A stretch of 64,000 nucleotides of DNA from Caldilineaceae bacterium (GTDB lineage Bacteria; Chloroflexota; Anaerolineae; Caldilineales; Caldilineaceae): positions 881,022-945,021 of the forward strand of contig OY282376.1 in assembly GCA_958295845.1 (NCBI GenBank), in the 5' to 3' direction. Below the pieces are notes generated by a model. It was given only the letters and a program-made list of their open reading frames with translations, did not search any database and had not been told where the DNA came from. A program made the position numbers and the translations under genes. Positions 1 through 9,022 of the stretch are shown here, piece by piece. The first letter of the stretch is position 1, and every line of letters starts with the position of its first letter.

Positions 1-30
1 TTTCTCAGGCAGCCCCTCTCCCTTCGCTCC

Positions 31-885
31 TCACGAGGTCTGGGCGGCATTACTGCCGAGCAAAGATTCAAGATACTGACGACTCATTCTCGCCGCCTCT
101 CGCGCCGGCCGCGGCGCCCGTGCCGTCCCGTCCAATTCAACATTGATCCACCCGTCAAATCCGCCGTTCTCCGCCAGAATGGCAAAGATCTCAGGCATGG
201 GCAGAATCCCATTACCGATCGGCTCGTAGTTCACATAGCCGCTGCGGTCGATCTCCTTGCCGTCGCCATCCCGCTCGTAGCTCCCATTCCAGTCCTTCAG
301 ATGAACGTGAACGATGCGGTCCCGGTACGTGTGCATCACCTCCAGAATATCGCTGCCTCCCTTTGCGATCTGCCCCGTATCCGGCGCAAATCCAATCAGC
401 GACGCATCGACCAGCTCCATAATCGTGTCGATGTCCTCACGCGTCTCGATAGCCGTCCCCGTGTGCGGGTGCAGCCCGACCGCGAGCCCGTTCTGATGGC
501 AATACTCTCCGATCTGATTCAACGCGTCGGCCAGTCGTCGGAACTGGTCCGGCGTATAACCGTCCGCAGGACGCGGACCGCCCTGCAGTACCAGCGTCTC
601 ACCCCCAGGCAGAGCGCGCAGCCCATCCGCCTCCCGGCGGGCGCTCTCCTGATCGGCGGCCGCTGTCTCCGGGTTGATCCACTCCTTATAGCAGTAGGCT
701 GCAGCCGTTGGGATGCCGAAACTGTCGACCAGACCGCGATATCCCCCCGGCCTGCTTTTGTTCAGTTCGAGAATTATGAATGCAAAGGTCTCAAATCCCT
801 GATACCCCAATTCGGCAGTATCCCGGTACGCCTCCTCAACATCACCTGGAATTCCCCAGGTGATTCCAGTATGGCCAATCTTCAT
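31..885 (-). CDS. Sugar phosphate isomerase/epimerase, IolE-like TIM barrel
   Basis: This 284-residue protein fits the AP-endonuclease-2/xylose-isomerase-like TIM barrel superfamily, which isomerises, epimerises or dehydrates sugars and inositols in the cytoplasm. The visible family pattern is GLHPHTGTAIE (residues ~139-149, barrel-strand metal ligands), FAPDTGQ (~167) and VHVHLKDW (~192-199), followed by NVELDGT near the C-terminus. The layout is closest to 2-keto-myo-inositol dehydratase (IolE) and 3-dehydroshikimate dehydratase-like enzymes, but the substrate cannot be read from sequence. The ATG is preceded by GGAGAGGA. It is the last gene of a minus-strand operon, 57 nt after the SDR gene, and probably acts on the product of the operon's two oxidoreductases. 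Confidence 0.85.
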   Translation of the reverse strand: MKIGHTGITWGIPGDVEEAYRDTAELGYQGFETFAFIILELNKSRPGGYRGLVDSFGIPTAAAYCYKEWINPETAAADQESARREADGLRALPGGETLVLQGGPRPADGYTPDQFRRLADALNQIGEYCHQNGLAVGLHPHTGTAIETREDIDTIMELVDASLIGFAPDTGQIAKGGSDILEVMHTYRDRIVHVHLKDWNGSYERDGDGKEIDRSGYVNYEPIGNGILPMPEIFAILAENGGFDGWINVELDGTARAPRPAREAARMSRQYLESLLGSNAAQTS

Positions 886-942
886 GGTCCTCTCCTCACA
901 AAAAACGTTCGGTTGTACTGCTGGCCGCCTGCCACCGGCGCT

Positions 943-1701
943 CTACATGATGCGGAATCCACCGTCCACATATAGCGACTGCCCCGTCACATAGCTGGCC
1001 TTGTCCGAAGCGAGAAACGCCGCCACTTGCCCGATTTCATCCGGATCGCCCGCACGTTTGAGCGCGATACTCTCCAATACAACCGGCAGGATCTCAGGGT
1101 CCTTCATCACCCAGCTCGTCATGTCCGTGTCGATCAGCCCGGGATTGATACAGTTGACGCGAATGTTGTGCTCGGCCAGTTCAACCGCCAGATTCGCCGT
1201 GAGTGCCTCCACGCCCCGTTTACTCGGCGCATAATGCGCCCGCCCCGGCAACACCATCCCCGCCTGTACCGACCCGATGTTGACGATTGCGCCGCCCTTC
1301 CCACCGGCGATCATCTGCCGCACCGCCGCCTGCGCACACAGAAACTCGCCCCGCAGGTTGATGTTGGTCACACGCTCCCACTCCTCCGGCGTTATCTCCA
1401 GGAAGGGAACGATCGACTCCACGCCGGCATTGTTCACCAGAATATCCAGCCCGCCCAACTCCGCAACCACCCCGTCCACCATCGCCTGTACCTGGTCGGG
1501 CTGAGCAACATCAGCCATAGCCACGACCGCGCGGCCACCCAAATCGCGAACTTCCTGCGCGACCGCCTCGGCCTGTCCCGCGCCCTCGACATCATTGACG
1601 GCCACATCGGCCCCCTCCGCCGCCATCGCCAGGCAGATGCCTCGCCCTATCCCTCGGCGCCCACCCGTTACCAGCGCAACCTTTCCTTGCAGAATGCCCA
1701 T
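943..1701 (-). CDS. SDR-family NAD(P)-dependent oxidoreductase (FabG-like)
   Basis: A 252-residue classical short-chain dehydrogenase/reductase, the usual size. It shows the nucleotide-binding TGGRRGIGRG (residues ~12-21), the NNAG motif (~90), a serine in NIGSVQAG, and the catalytic YAPSKRG (YxxxK). The C-terminus YVTGQSLYVDGGF is typical of 3-oxoacyl-ACP-reductase-like and sugar/polyol dehydrogenases. Among epimerases and a Gfo/Idh enzyme it is more likely a sugar or sugar-acid dehydrogenase than a fatty-acid enzyme. AAAGGAG lies just before the ATG. The gap to the upstream Gfo/Idh gene is 21 nt, so co-transcription is likely. Confidence 0.9.
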   Translation of the reverse strand: MGILQGKVALVTGGRRGIGRGICLAMAAEGADVAVNDVEGAGQAEAVAQEVRDLGGRAVVAMADVAQPDQVQAMVDGVVAELGGLDILVNNAGVESIVPFLEITPEEWERVTNINLRGEFLCAQAAVRQMIAGGKGGAIVNIGSVQAGMVLPGRAHYAPSKRGVEALTANLAVELAEHNIRVNCINPGLIDTDMTSWVMKDPEILPVVLESIALKRAGDPDEIGQVAAFLASDKASYVTGQSLYVDGGFRIM

Positions 1702-1722
1702 CTCTAAACTCCTTTTTTCGTC

Positions 1723-2892
1723 CTATGATTCCCGTCTGACTCGCCATCTTTCCCGCGGGTTCGGTGAGACGTGTCGCCCGGTCTCGTCCCCTTGCGGAGG
1801 AAAATCCCCAGTCTCGCACATCGCCAGAAATGGATTATCCCGCACCTCGACCGGGAATTTGACGATGGAACGCCGCCGCGCCGACTCATAGATGCCGATC
1901 ATCACCTCGGTGATCTTGCGGCCGTTCTCGCCATCCAACGGATGGGGCGCCCCCGTCTCGATCGTCTCCATCAAGTCCTTGATTTCGAGCCCAATTGCGC
2001 TCACAGGCGCCGGCCATTCAATCTCAATGTCCTCGATTTCGCTGCCCCGGAAGATGCGCACCGCAGGCGTCGACTCGATATCCGTGATTTTGAATACGTC
2101 ACCGTAGACTTCCAGCCTGCCTCCGTCGCCGTGAATGATGAAATGGTGGTAACGATGGCGCTCGTCGTCCCAGCTCGGATCCAACGACTGCTGCCGCCTG
2201 ACCCCACCTTCTCGCGCCGCCTCGCGCGCCATCCAGCCCCAGACCATGCTGGCTCTAACCTGGTTCGTAAACGCCAGGAAGGCAATGCCCGCATTTTCGC
2301 AGCGGTGACCGTAATACTCATAGCCTTCATGCCCGTCCACCTGCCCCAGCAAATGGTCCACTTCCGGCTCGCCCAGCAACGCCAGCAGCATATGGATCGT
2401 GTGCGTCCCGTCCGTCATCAGGCAACCGGCCTTGAGCGAAGCCTCAGCCGAGACCACGCGCCCAATCGCGCCGTCGGCAATCAACTCACGGGCACGCGCG
2501 TACTGAGGCATATAATAGCGCTGGTGGCTGATCGTCAGCCGTGAGCCGGACGCCCGGCAGGCCGCCAGCATCTCGTCAGCTTCTGCTAAATCCATCGCCA
2601 TCGGCTTTTCGCACACGATGCCCTTCGTCCCTGCCTGCGCCGCGGCCACCACCATCTCGCAGTGCAACGCATCGTGCGTCACCACCGACACCAAATCCGG
2701 CTTTACTTCAGCCAGCATCCTCCTGTAGTCGGTGAACAACCCCTCAGCGCCCGTCTCCTCCGCGAGAGCCTGCAGAGCATCTTCAGAGATATCGGCCCCA
2801 GCCACGATCGGAATGCCCAACTCCTTGTACGCCTGCATGTGCCCCCGCGCCATCCGCCCGCACCCGATCACCGCGGCTTTATAATCTGTCAT
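1723..2892 (-). CDS. Gfo/Idh/MocA-family oxidoreductase
   Basis: A 389-residue NAD(P)-dependent sugar dehydrogenase-like protein. The N-terminal Rossmann fold starts AVIGCGRMARGHMQAY (residues ~7-22). The family EKP motif appears as VCEKPMAMDLAEADEML (~94-110), with the lysine expected to be catalytic. The rest is the C-terminal GFO_IDH_MocA alpha/beta domain. Family members oxidise inositols, glucose derivatives or uronic acids, or act in redox-neutral glycoside cleavage; the exact substrate is unknown. GGGGAAA precedes the ATG. It sits between an upstream isomerase and a downstream SDR in the same operon, consistent with an oxidation-isomerisation pathway for an imported sugar. Confidence 0.88.
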   Translation of the reverse strand: MTDYKAAVIGCGRMARGHMQAYKELGIPIVAGADISEDALQALAEETGAEGLFTDYRRMLAEVKPDLVSVVTHDALHCEMVVAAAQAGTKGIVCEKPMAMDLAEADEMLAACRASGSRLTISHQRYYMPQYARARELIADGAIGRVVSAEASLKAGCLMTDGTHTIHMLLALLGEPEVDHLLGQVDGHEGYEYYGHRCENAGIAFLAFTNQVRASMVWGWMAREAAREGGVRRQQSLDPSWDDERHRYHHFIIHGDGGRLEVYGDVFKITDIESTPAVRIFRGSEIEDIEIEWPAPVSAIGLEIKDLMETIETGAPHPLDGENGRKITEVMIGIYESARRRSIVKFPVEVRDNPFLAMCETGDFPPQGDETGRHVSPNPRERWRVRRES

Positions 2893-2937
2893 TGGAATTT
2901 CCCCTGGTGGAAGTCAGTGCCCAAATACCCGTGCCGG

Positions 2938-3945
2938 TCACGATTCGCTGCGCTTGGCATCCCCGAAGCGTGCCACCGTCTCGTCGCGCAGACGCCGCGC
3001 ATAGTCAACATTGTACTGAAGCCGGGCCGGAATGACCGTGGCCCAATCCATATCCTTGCCCTCCTCCGGACGCGGATGGAGGCCGGCCCTTACCTGCTGC
3101 TCCCCGCGCCACAGATGCCGCACAAAGCGGGCCATGCGGGTCGGCGTCAGATCGGTGAAGCTCTCGAGAAAAGCCTCGTCATACATCGGAATCGGGATGA
3201 AACCCCCGCTGTCCTCAATGTTCAAATGAACGTTTGGATTGGCCTGGTAGAGAATCTCCACCACCGCCGGCAGATCGACCAGGCCGCGCCCCAGCGGCGC
3301 GCCCCCCTGCCAGTTATACCCTTCCTCAGTGGGATAGATGCACGAGTCTTTGAAATGTGTCGTATGCACATAAGGCGCCAGCGCCCGCGCCGCGTCCACG
3401 GGATCCTCCAGCAACCCCAGTGCATTGGCCGTATCCAGGTTGGCGCGTACGTGCGCCGAATCCACCGCTTCAATGATGTGCACAAGCTCCAGCGAAGTCA
3501 GATCGACATGCAGCTCCATCGTGATCATCACGTCGAAGTCTGCAGCCATCAGGCTCAACTCGCGTAATACCTCGATCGTCAGAACGATCTGTTCTGCCAG
3601 TGTCGGCGCAGAAAACGTGCGCTCCTTGAGCAGACCAAAACAGGTATTCAGGAACGGCGCGTTCAACCTCCTGGCCAGCGGGAAAAGAGGTTTCCATTCT
3701 TCCACCATTTCGGCAACGGTCCGCCCGCTCTGTCCGGGATTAACTCCCGCGCCCGCCAGTTCCAGATAAAGGCCATGGGCCTGTGCTTCGGCAGCGAGCT
3801 TGTCCAAATAATCATCGTCGCGGCCCTGCAGAAGCCTCGCCGAAAAATGCAGGCCCTCCAGACCGTGGGCCCTCGTCAGCTCCAGGAGCTCCAACGGATC
3901 AAGGCTTACAGCCTTCAGTGTCAGGGCGTCAAGGCCAACTTTCAT
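2938..3945 (-). CDS. Sugar phosphate isomerase/epimerase (TIM barrel)
   Basis: A second TIM-barrel isomerase-like protein of about 335 residues, only distantly similar to the one at 31-885. Family landmarks are the N-terminal KVGLDALTLK, HGLEGLHFSAR, the metal-ligand glutamate in MITMELHVDLTS, NLDTANALGL (Asp ligand), HTTHFKDS (His/Lys) and a C-terminal LNIEDSGG. The open frame reaches 14 codons further upstream. I start at the ATG reading MKVGLDALT because AGAGAGGAGCG precedes it and the homologous fold begins there. It is encoded 58 nt after the giant FtsX-like permease and 45 nt before the Gfo/Idh gene. Two different isomerases in one operon suggest sequential steps or a two-substrate pathway. 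Confidence 0.82.
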   Translation of the reverse strand: MKVGLDALTLKAVSLDPLELLELTRAHGLEGLHFSARLLQGRDDDYLDKLAAEAQAHGLYLELAGAGVNPGQSGRTVAEMVEEWKPLFPLARRLNAPFLNTCFGLLKERTFSAPTLAEQIVLTIEVLRELSLMAADFDVMITMELHVDLTSLELVHIIEAVDSAHVRANLDTANALGLLEDPVDAARALAPYVHTTHFKDSCIYPTEEGYNWQGGAPLGRGLVDLPAVVEILYQANPNVHLNIEDSGGFIPIPMYDEAFLESFTDLTPTRMARFVRHLWRGEQQVRAGLHPRPEEGKDMDWATVIPARLQYNVDYARRLRDETVARFGDAKRSES

Positions 3946-4003
3946 AAGCGCTCCTCTCTGGGTACTGCTTACAGGGCCCGCATTCACGCGCCGCCGTTAA
4001 ATG

Positions 4004-6880
4004 TCAGGCAAGTGCCTCGCCCATCTTAACCGCCTGGAAAGTCTTCATCCGCACCAGCAGCCAGAGCGTGCCCACCGCGGCCACCAATACCATGATCAGC
4101 ATCGCCAACACCAGCTGCGCTACATCGTCCCACGCGATCTGCACGACAAATGGCGGGACCAGGTCCGCCTGATCGTACCCAATCTGGTAAAAGGGTATGA
4201 AAAGATAACTGCTCAGCAGCCCCAGGTAACTGCCCGCGGCAATGCCCGCCGTCGTAACTGTCACCTGTTCGCCGCCGAGTGAAAAGACAAGCTGGCTGGT
4301 CGAAAGACCCATCGCTCGCAATATGCCCAGCTGAATGAAACGCTGGCGGAACGACAGCGCCGAATAGATCACCAACGCTAACATACTCAGCAGGGCCACA
4401 GCGATGAAGCCGACCGATAAGAAACCGAACAGTCCGACCCGGGCCGGCCTTGCCTGCGCCTCCGCCAGCTCCGAATGCGCGTCTTCCATGGCAAGAATCC
4501 TGTAACCAATATCGTCCAAAGAACTTGCCAGCAACTCCGGATCTATCGCTTCCTCCGTGGCCAGCCAAACCCTGTATGGCACCTCGTGGCCAAGCAGGGA
4601 AAAGATGTAGTCCAGGTTGGCGACAAAGAACTCGCCGTCCTCCGGGTAGACGGTCGGAAACAGCTCCATTGCCCCCACGATCTGAAAATCAAACGTCGCA
4701 TTGCTGGCGGAGACGAGCCCGCTCAGCGCGATCGTGTCGCCAACCTGTAGGCCCAGAGCATCCATCATCGACTGGCTGACAATAACGCCGCCATACGCCA
4801 CGGCCAGCGCGTTCATGAGCGACCCAAGGGAGTCGTTCGCAAAGTCCGGCCGGAAATAGGCAACTTCCGGGAACTGGCTGCGGTCGATGCCGAAAAGCCT
4901 GCCGCTGACCAACCTGCTGCCGACGCGCGTGGAGACGGGGAACTCGCCAATGCGGGTCGCCGCCCTCACCCCCGGCGCCTGCCTGTGATCGTCCACAGGC
5001 ATATTTATCCAGACAAACTCCTCTTCACCCTCTTCTACCGGACGACCGTCCTCGGAGGGAAGAATCCGCAGCGCCGCCCCCTCGGTCAGCGTGACATCCG
5101 CGCCAACCTCGAAAAAAATGCGCGCCACCAGGTTGGCATCCAGCGTGCGTGCCATCGACGCCGTGAAAGTGCCAAGGCTTGTCGTCAAGATGAGCAGCAG
5201 CAATAAACTGGTATAGATTCTGCCCGTGCGCGCCAGATTGTAGAACGCCAGCAGCATCGAGATTCCGCCCAGGCGCGCCCACAACATACTCAGAACTAAT
5301 GCGATAATCGGGAAGAGGCGGACGGCCACGAGGGCAACCGCCAGAATGAACAACGCCGGCGCCAGAAACAGCAGTGGGTTGTCCAGCGGGTCCGCGGGAA
5401 CATCGGCCTGCAAAAAGGCGATCCGTCCCTGCGTCCTCAGCATGTAGTAGCCGTAGCCCGCAACGCCCAGCAGCAGAAAGTCAAGATACGATCGCTCCCA
5501 GAAGGAGCGGCGCTGTCGTCTGCTTATCTCCTGCTTGGCTTCGACAATCGCCAGCCGCGCCGCCCCCAGGGCCGGCAGCACCGTCGCAAAGAGGGCACCG
5601 CCGATCGCGACAACCGTATACGTCATACTTGTCGCTGTTGTCTCAATCTGGAGCGGCGTCTGCGCCTCAAATGTCATGAAATAGCGCGTCCCGCCTATGA
5701 ACTGCGCCACCACCTTCCCCAACATAGGGCCGACTGCCAGCGCAACGAGCCCCAACGTAGCGCCTTGCAGCAGATAGATTGAGAAAATCTGACCGGTCGT
5801 TGCCCCCCGGCTCTTGAGGATCGAAATCTCTATCTGCTGCCGCTTTACCATGCTGTCGGCGATCAGAACAATGAAGTAGAGTACAAGCCCTAAAATGGGA
5901 ATGCTGAAAAGCAGCAGCAGAATCGCCTGCGTCGAAGCGACGAGCCGGTACCGCCTCAGCGCCGAAACCGGCGAAAGTTCTAGATACGTCGTCGCCACCC
6001 GGCTCTTGATCTGCCGGTCGACACGATTGACTCGGCCCAGGAAGCGGTTCACGTCCTCCGCGCGAACCGAGTCGCCGTCAACAACCTTGTACCAGCCGAC
6101 ATCGTTCAAGGCGTGCGGAACTCTCGCCCCGATCCCGCTGATATAGGTGCTTTCTGGAACGAGGAAGACGTTCGCGAAGGACAACGGCGGCAAATGCCAG
6201 GTTGCGTCGCCTTCTGGGCGGGCAATCCAAACCCCTGCAATTCGTATCGGAATCTCCAACCGCACGGTGTTGCCGGTCGTTGTGCGCGCGCTCGGGTCGA
6301 AGAGAGTATACCTCTCGCCCACCTGCATTCCAGCCTCCACCGCAAATTCCTCGCTGACGAGAACGTCGACGACATCGCTGCTGCTCCCCTCGGCGCTTCC
6401 CTGCGCGGGGAATTCGCCCTCGGCAACGGAAACGTACTCTTCAAGGCGGTCGATAAAGCCCAGGTAGCCGCGCAATAGAGGCTTGTCCCGCACCTCATAC
6501 TGGCCGTCGCGCACAGGAAACACTTGCAAGAGATCGCTCTTGACATAGTGCATGTCCGACCGGTGCGGAAGCCCCAGGTCCTGGTTGTAGCGGGTCTCCA
6601 TGTACTGATTCAGGAGATGATACGCCTCCCAATCGGCGCCTTCGACGCTTGAGCCCTTCACATAGTGATAAAAAAAGGAGAATGCGGAGCGGTTCGGTAC
6701 GGTCTGCAACTCGTGTTGCAGCAAGGAGCGGTTGGCCGCGTCAGTGTACATCGGCGGCGCCGATGCCAGCGCCACCACCACGCTCCAACCGAGCAGAAGA
6801 CAAAGTGTCAGCACCGGTTCGGAACTGAAACGCCGGAGAGCGATTCTCCATAGGCCAAGATAGCTGTTAATGGAACGCAT
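4004..6880 (-). CDS. Giant FtsX/MacB-like ABC transporter permease
   Basis: About 958 residues, twice the size of a MacB/LolC permease. The order is an N-terminal membrane segment, a ~270-residue extracytoplasmic domain, a three-to-four-helix FtsX block (...LVLYFIVLIADSMVKRQQ), further helices, a second extracytoplasmic domain and a C-terminal FtsX block (LGILRAMGLSTSQL near the end). Such double-FtsX proteins act with a LolD-like ATPase in lipoprotein, peptide or lipid export or in envelope regulation. No ATPase gene is nearby. The frame opens at a TTG (6913); I prefer the ATG at 6880, though neither has a clear ribosome site. It lies within the sugar operon, directly after the MalG-type permease. 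It is clearly paralogous to the protein at 24324-27161 (shared VGxDRxxF and FRPDFAxDSLG). Confidence 0.85.
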   Translation of the reverse strand: MRSINSYLGLWRIALRRFSSEPVLTLCLLLGWSVVVALASAPPMYTDAANRSLLQHELQTVPNRSAFSFFYHYVKGSSVEGADWEAYHLLNQYMETRYNQDLGLPHRSDMHYVKSDLLQVFPVRDGQYEVRDKPLLRGYLGFIDRLEEYVSVAEGEFPAQGSAEGSSSDVVDVLVSEEFAVEAGMQVGERYTLFDPSARTTTGNTVRLEIPIRIAGVWIARPEGDATWHLPPLSFANVFLVPESTYISGIGARVPHALNDVGWYKVVDGDSVRAEDVNRFLGRVNRVDRQIKSRVATTYLELSPVSALRRYRLVASTQAILLLLFSIPILGLVLYFIVLIADSMVKRQQIEISILKSRGATTGQIFSIYLLQGATLGLVALAVGPMLGKVVAQFIGGTRYFMTFEAQTPLQIETTATSMTYTVVAIGGALFATVLPALGAARLAIVEAKQEISRRQRRSFWERSYLDFLLLGVAGYGYYMLRTQGRIAFLQADVPADPLDNPLLFLAPALFILAVALVAVRLFPIIALVLSMLWARLGGISMLLAFYNLARTGRIYTSLLLLLILTTSLGTFTASMARTLDANLVARIFFEVGADVTLTEGAALRILPSEDGRPVEEGEEEFVWINMPVDDHRQAPGVRAATRIGEFPVSTRVGSRLVSGRLFGIDRSQFPEVAYFRPDFANDSLGSLMNALAVAYGGVIVSQSMMDALGLQVGDTIALSGLVSASNATFDFQIVGAMELFPTVYPEDGEFFVANLDYIFSLLGHEVPYRVWLATEEAIDPELLASSLDDIGYRILAMEDAHSELAEAQARPARVGLFGFLSVGFIAVALLSMLALVIYSALSFRQRFIQLGILRAMGLSTSQLVFSLGGEQVTVTTAGIAAGSYLGLLSSYLFIPFYQIGYDQADLVPPFVVQIAWDDVAQLVLAMLIMVLVAAVGTLWLLVRMKTFQAVKMGEALA

Positions 6881-6918
6881 TGAAATGTGCAGGAGAGACC
6901 GCAGCGCTCCCAAGCAGC

Positions 6919-7800
6919 TTACATCTTGATGGCGCCGGAGCTAAGCCCTTCGACAAACAGGCGGCTTGTAAATGCGAATAGGATGATGAGAGGAATCGAA
7001 GCGATTACATAACCCGCCATCAGAGGACCCCAGATCGTGTACCAGGCCGTTCGAAATGCGTAGAGTCCGATGGTCAGGGTCATCAGCTCATTACTGCGGA
7101 GTGTAACCAGGGGCCAGATAACATCGTTCCATGTGCTCAGAACGTGCATAATTGCGACGACGCCCAAAATCGACTGCGACAGCGGGATGCCAATGTGACG
7201 GAATACCTGCAATTCGGTGGCGCCGTCGATCCGCGCCGCTTCAAACATCTCTCCCGACAGAGCTTGGAAAAACTGCCGCAGGATGAAGATGGCAAAAACC
7301 TGCCCGCCCGCAATGTAAGGGGCAATCAACACCCAGCGGGTGTTCAGGAGACCGAGGTCCTTGACCAGCAGAAAAGCCGGAATCAGGGTAAGTTCCCCCG
7401 GCACCATCAACAGGGCCAACACGCCGAAAAAGAAGATTTCTCTCCCCGGGAAAGGATAGCGGGCAAATGCCCACGCTGCAATCGCCGCCAGAATAACCAT
7501 GCCAACCACCGACGTGCCACTGGTGATTATGCTGTTCAAAATGTAGCGGGAGACGATGCGCCAGGCTTCAAGATAGTTATCGGGGTGGAGCGGAAACGTG
7601 ACAGTGAACGGGTAATGGTCAAACTGCGGGATATCCTTGAACGAAATGATTATCGTGATGATGAACGGCAGGAACATGAAAAACAGGAAGACGCCCAGAC
7701 CCAGGTGGCGCCACCAATCCCCCGTGCGCCAGGCACGGCGCCAGCCGGCGCCCATCGACATACGTTGCACCGGTTGCGGTTGTCCTTCCAGTACTGTCAT
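6919..7800 (-). CDS. Carbohydrate ABC transporter permease, MalG type
   Basis: A 293-residue inner-membrane permease with about six hydrophobic segments, belonging to the MalG/LacG branch of binding-protein-dependent sugar transporters. The coupling (EAA) loop reads EMFEAARIDGATELQVFRHI (residues ~185-204), the docking site for the ATPase, followed by IPLSQS. The C-terminus ends in GLSSGAIKM, typical of the family. AGGAGAA precedes the ATG. It pairs with the MalF-type permease upstream and the binding lipoprotein at 9023-10492. The nucleotide-binding subunit is missing from this locus, as is common where one MsmK/UgpC-like ATPase serves several sugar importers. Confidence 0.93.
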   Translation of the reverse strand: MTVLEGQPQPVQRMSMGAGWRRAWRTGDWWRHLGLGVFLFFMFLPFIITIIISFKDIPQFDHYPFTVTFPLHPDNYLEAWRIVSRYILNSIITSGTSVVGMVILAAIAAWAFARYPFPGREIFFFGVLALLMVPGELTLIPAFLLVKDLGLLNTRWVLIAPYIAGGQVFAIFILRQFFQALSGEMFEAARIDGATELQVFRHIGIPLSQSILGVVAIMHVLSTWNDVIWPLVTLRSNELMTLTIGLYAFRTAWYTIWGPLMAGYVIASIPLIILFAFTSRLFVEGLSSGAIKM

Positions 7801-7889
7801 CGCTCAATTCTCCTGTCGTCCGGGTGACCCAAATCCTATCCCTGGCCGGTGCCCCGGCAACTCCTGTTCACGAACCTCGCGCCCACCAC

Positions 7890-8855
7890 TCAATAGTCAC
7901 CAGTCTTGACGAACTTCACATTCAAGATCGTCAGACCCATAATCAGCACAAACAAAAACATGCCGATCGCCGACGCGTAACCCATCTTGTTCCACAAAAA
8001 TGCGTTGTTGTACATCCATAGGCCGGGCACCATGCTCGCCGTCCCCGGCCCGCCGGCCGTCATCACAAAAACAGCCACCCACCCCTGCAGGCCCCCAATG
8101 ACCGCCAACACGATGATCAACTTGAACTGACCGAGAATAAGAGGAATGTCGATCGAAAAGATTCGCCGCAGACCGGAGCATCCGTCTACCAGCGAGCTGT
8201 CTATCACCTCATCTGAAATGCCCTGCAGCCCCGCCAGATAGATAAGCACGGTCACACCGCCCACCCACGGGAACCCCATGAACGTAACCGCATAGAGCGC
8301 CGTCTTCGGGCTGCCAAGCCACGGCCGCTGCCAGTCCTCCAGTCCGACCCCCTCCAGGAAGGCGTTCAAAAGGCCGTGCGTGCCGTCATAGATGAATTGC
8401 CACAGCAACAAAATGACGATGCCCGGCACCACCGCCGGCAGAATCGTCAGGACGCGATACGAGTACTTGTGTACATTGCTCCGCAAATTGAAGATCAGTT
8501 CAGCGACAATGAAGGGAAACGTCACAGCACTGATCACCCGCCATGAAGTAAGCAAACTCACATGGCGAAGCGACTTGATGAAAGTATCATCCCTGATGAA
8601 AAGCTTCTCGAAGTTCCCCAACCCCAGAAACTCCGGCTGCAGGCCGATATCCCACTTGAAAAAGGCCCGGTATAGCCCCATAAAGGCCGGGTAATAGTTG
8701 AAGGTCAGCAACAGCGCAAAAGTGGGGACCAGCATCAGGTAAACGAACCGGTAACGATAGATACGTTGCCCGAGCGTGGCCTGCCTTTCCTGCGGTACCG
8801 CCGGTCTCGCGGCCGTAGCATGTGAAGCAGGTGCGCGAATCTCTTCCGTTGTCAT
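7890..8855 (-). CDS. Carbohydrate ABC transporter permease, MalF type
   Basis: A 321-residue permease of the MalF/UgpA/LacF branch. A hydrophilic N-terminus of ~35 residues precedes the first helix (FVYLMLVPTFALLLTF), with about six membrane helices in all. The EAA-type coupling loop is divergent: VIDSSLVDGCSGLRRIFSID, near residue 220. With the neighbouring MalG-type permease it should form the heterodimeric channel. The family imports oligosaccharides, sugar alcohols or glycerol-phosphate derivatives. The gap to the upstream binding-protein gene is 167 nt and contains a strong hairpin, which may set different expression levels. Confidence 0.92.
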   Translation of the reverse strand: MTTEEIRAPASHATAARPAVPQERQATLGQRIYRYRFVYLMLVPTFALLLTFNYYPAFMGLYRAFFKWDIGLQPEFLGLGNFEKLFIRDDTFIKSLRHVSLLTSWRVISAVTFPFIVAELIFNLRSNVHKYSYRVLTILPAVVPGIVILLLWQFIYDGTHGLLNAFLEGVGLEDWQRPWLGSPKTALYAVTFMGFPWVGGVTVLIYLAGLQGISDEVIDSSLVDGCSGLRRIFSIDIPLILGQFKLIIVLAVIGGLQGWVAVFVMTAGGPGTASMVPGLWMYNNAFLWNKMGYASAIGMFLFVLIMGLTILNVKFVKTGDY

Positions 8856-8881
8856 AGCGCTTTTCCCGTTTCCACGGTGCA

Positions 8882-8917
8882 GGTGGGCTCCACAAGCATC
8901 TCGCCGTGGAACCCACC
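8882..8917 (-). promoter_or_regulatory. Intercistronic hairpin after the sugar-binding protein gene
   Basis: GGTGGG-C-TCCAC at 8882-8893 pairs with GTGGA-A-CCCACC at 8906-8917, giving 11 pairs with one mismatch and a 12-nt loop. On the minus strand no T-run follows, so it is not a classical terminator. Position just after a binding-protein gene and before its permeases matches RNA-stabilising hairpins known from mal-type operons. That role is inferred. Confidence 0.55.
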
Positions 8918-8983
8918 CGCTCTTATGGGCCTTGGGTTTCTAGCCCTTAGCAAACATCTTCAGCAAGTTGAAGCTCACCAAAA

Positions 8984-9020
8984 ACTAAAAACTGACTACT
9001 AAAAACTGACTACTAAAAAC
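8984..9020. repeat. 2.6 tandem copies of a 14-bp A-rich unit
   Basis: The unit ACTAAAAACTGACT occurs at 8984-8997 and 8998-9011, with a partial copy to 9020. It ends just before the stop codon of the binding-protein gene. Similar short AC/TA-rich tandem units occur in other gaps of this window. Confidence 0.85.
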
Positions 9021-9022
9021 GA

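Noticed and set aside
301..975. Long plus-strand frame over the first minus-strand genes
   Set aside because: It spans two real genes and their gap, is Arg-rich and domain-free, and is a typical shadow.
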